DNA from: JAFLCM01 sp964510955
GTDB lineage: Bacteria > Planctomycetota > Phycisphaerae > Phycisphaerales > UBA1924
Length of the DNA: 13,738 bases
Direction: 5' to 3'
Assembly: GCA_964510955.1 (NCBI GenBank)
Contig: CAZEDW010000064.1
Span: 1 to 13,738 of the forward strand
Shown: piece after piece, positions 13,688 through 13,738 of the stretch
Numbering within the stretch: position 1 is the first letter of the stretch
Layout: each line of letters opens with the position of its first letter
Notes under the pieces: generated by a model
What the model was told of the DNA's origin: nothing
The model's input: only the letters and a program-made list of their open reading frames with translations
Database searches by the model: none
Translations under genes and position numbers: made by a program

Positions 13688-13738
13688 TCAGTTCCCTCCC
13701 TTCTGGGCGGGCGACTGCTGCGCCGGGGCGGGCTGGGC
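13688..13738 (-). CDS. C-terminal tail of a gene entering from the right edge
   Basis: On the minus strand the frame from the window edge reads AQPAPAQQSPAQKGGN and ends in TGA at 13690-13688, three bases before the ATG of the metzincin gene. Ala/Pro/Gln-rich tails of this kind are common at protein ends in this group. If real, the two genes are translationally close and the Shine-Dalgarno of the metzincin gene lies inside this reading frame. Too little is present to assign a function. Confidence 0.4.
   Translation of the reverse strand, partial: AQPAPAQQSPAQKGGN
13695..13699 (-). promoter_or_regulatory. Shine-Dalgarno of the metzincin gene
   Basis: GGAGG, within AAGGGAGGG on the minus strand, lies ten bases before the ATG at 13684. 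This spacing is slightly long but acceptable, and it fixes the start ahead of a clear signal peptide. Confidence 0.6.

Overview
The window is GC-rich bacterial DNA and reads most like a planctomycete of the Phycisphaerae type. Four things suggest this: a secreted protein with a GEVED domain and a C-terminal dockerin-like pair of calcium loops, a small membrane protein with the C-x-x-C-G-Y-N-L ... C-P-E-C zinc ribbon common in that phylum, a fused amidohydrolase of a type I associate with Planctomycetes and Acidobacteria, and dispersed repeats of kinds I recall from those genomes. The assignment comes from recalled family patterns, not from a search. No rRNA, tRNA, insertion sequence, integrase or CRISPR array was seen.

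Layout. Positions 3-353 (+) hold the tail of a gene that enters from the left; its end is overwritten by two copies of a 36-bp palindromic repeat. Positions 378-1741 (+) hold a CPBP intramembrane protease followed by a small two-helix zinc-ribbon membrane protein. A short gap with an AT-rich degenerate repeat precedes an FkbM-type methyltransferase (1920-2801, +). Converging on it is a minus-strand series running from 10205 down to 2818. In transcription order this is a 1116-aa double amidohydrolase, a 451-aa amidohydrolase-like protein, a TPR-sulfotransferase and a DUF2314 membrane-anchored protein. Divergent from that series, at 10258-10830 (+), are two tandem genes for related 85-aa membrane proteins. 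The right end holds an 899-aa secreted metzincin-like protease on the minus strand (13684-10985). It is closed by a strong hairpin and a rho-independent terminator, and preceded by the tail of another minus-strand gene at the window edge.

How the genes may work together. The amidohydrolase pair is probably exported and contains three amidohydrolase-like modules, only one of which keeps the metal ligands. The sulfotransferase and the DUF2314 gene follow at gaps of 28 and 36 bp and may be co-transcribed. No pathway can be assigned.

The most unusual items are: the metzincin, with Glu at the third zinc-ligand position and about 90 residues inserted before the Met-turn; the amidohydrolase modules without metal ligands; a signal peptide apparently built from a dispersed repeat; the small-protein pair, one member of which has clearly lower GC; and a recurring TANNNT hexamer 6-8 nt before start codons that lack a Shine-Dalgarno sequence, which suggests leaderless transcripts.
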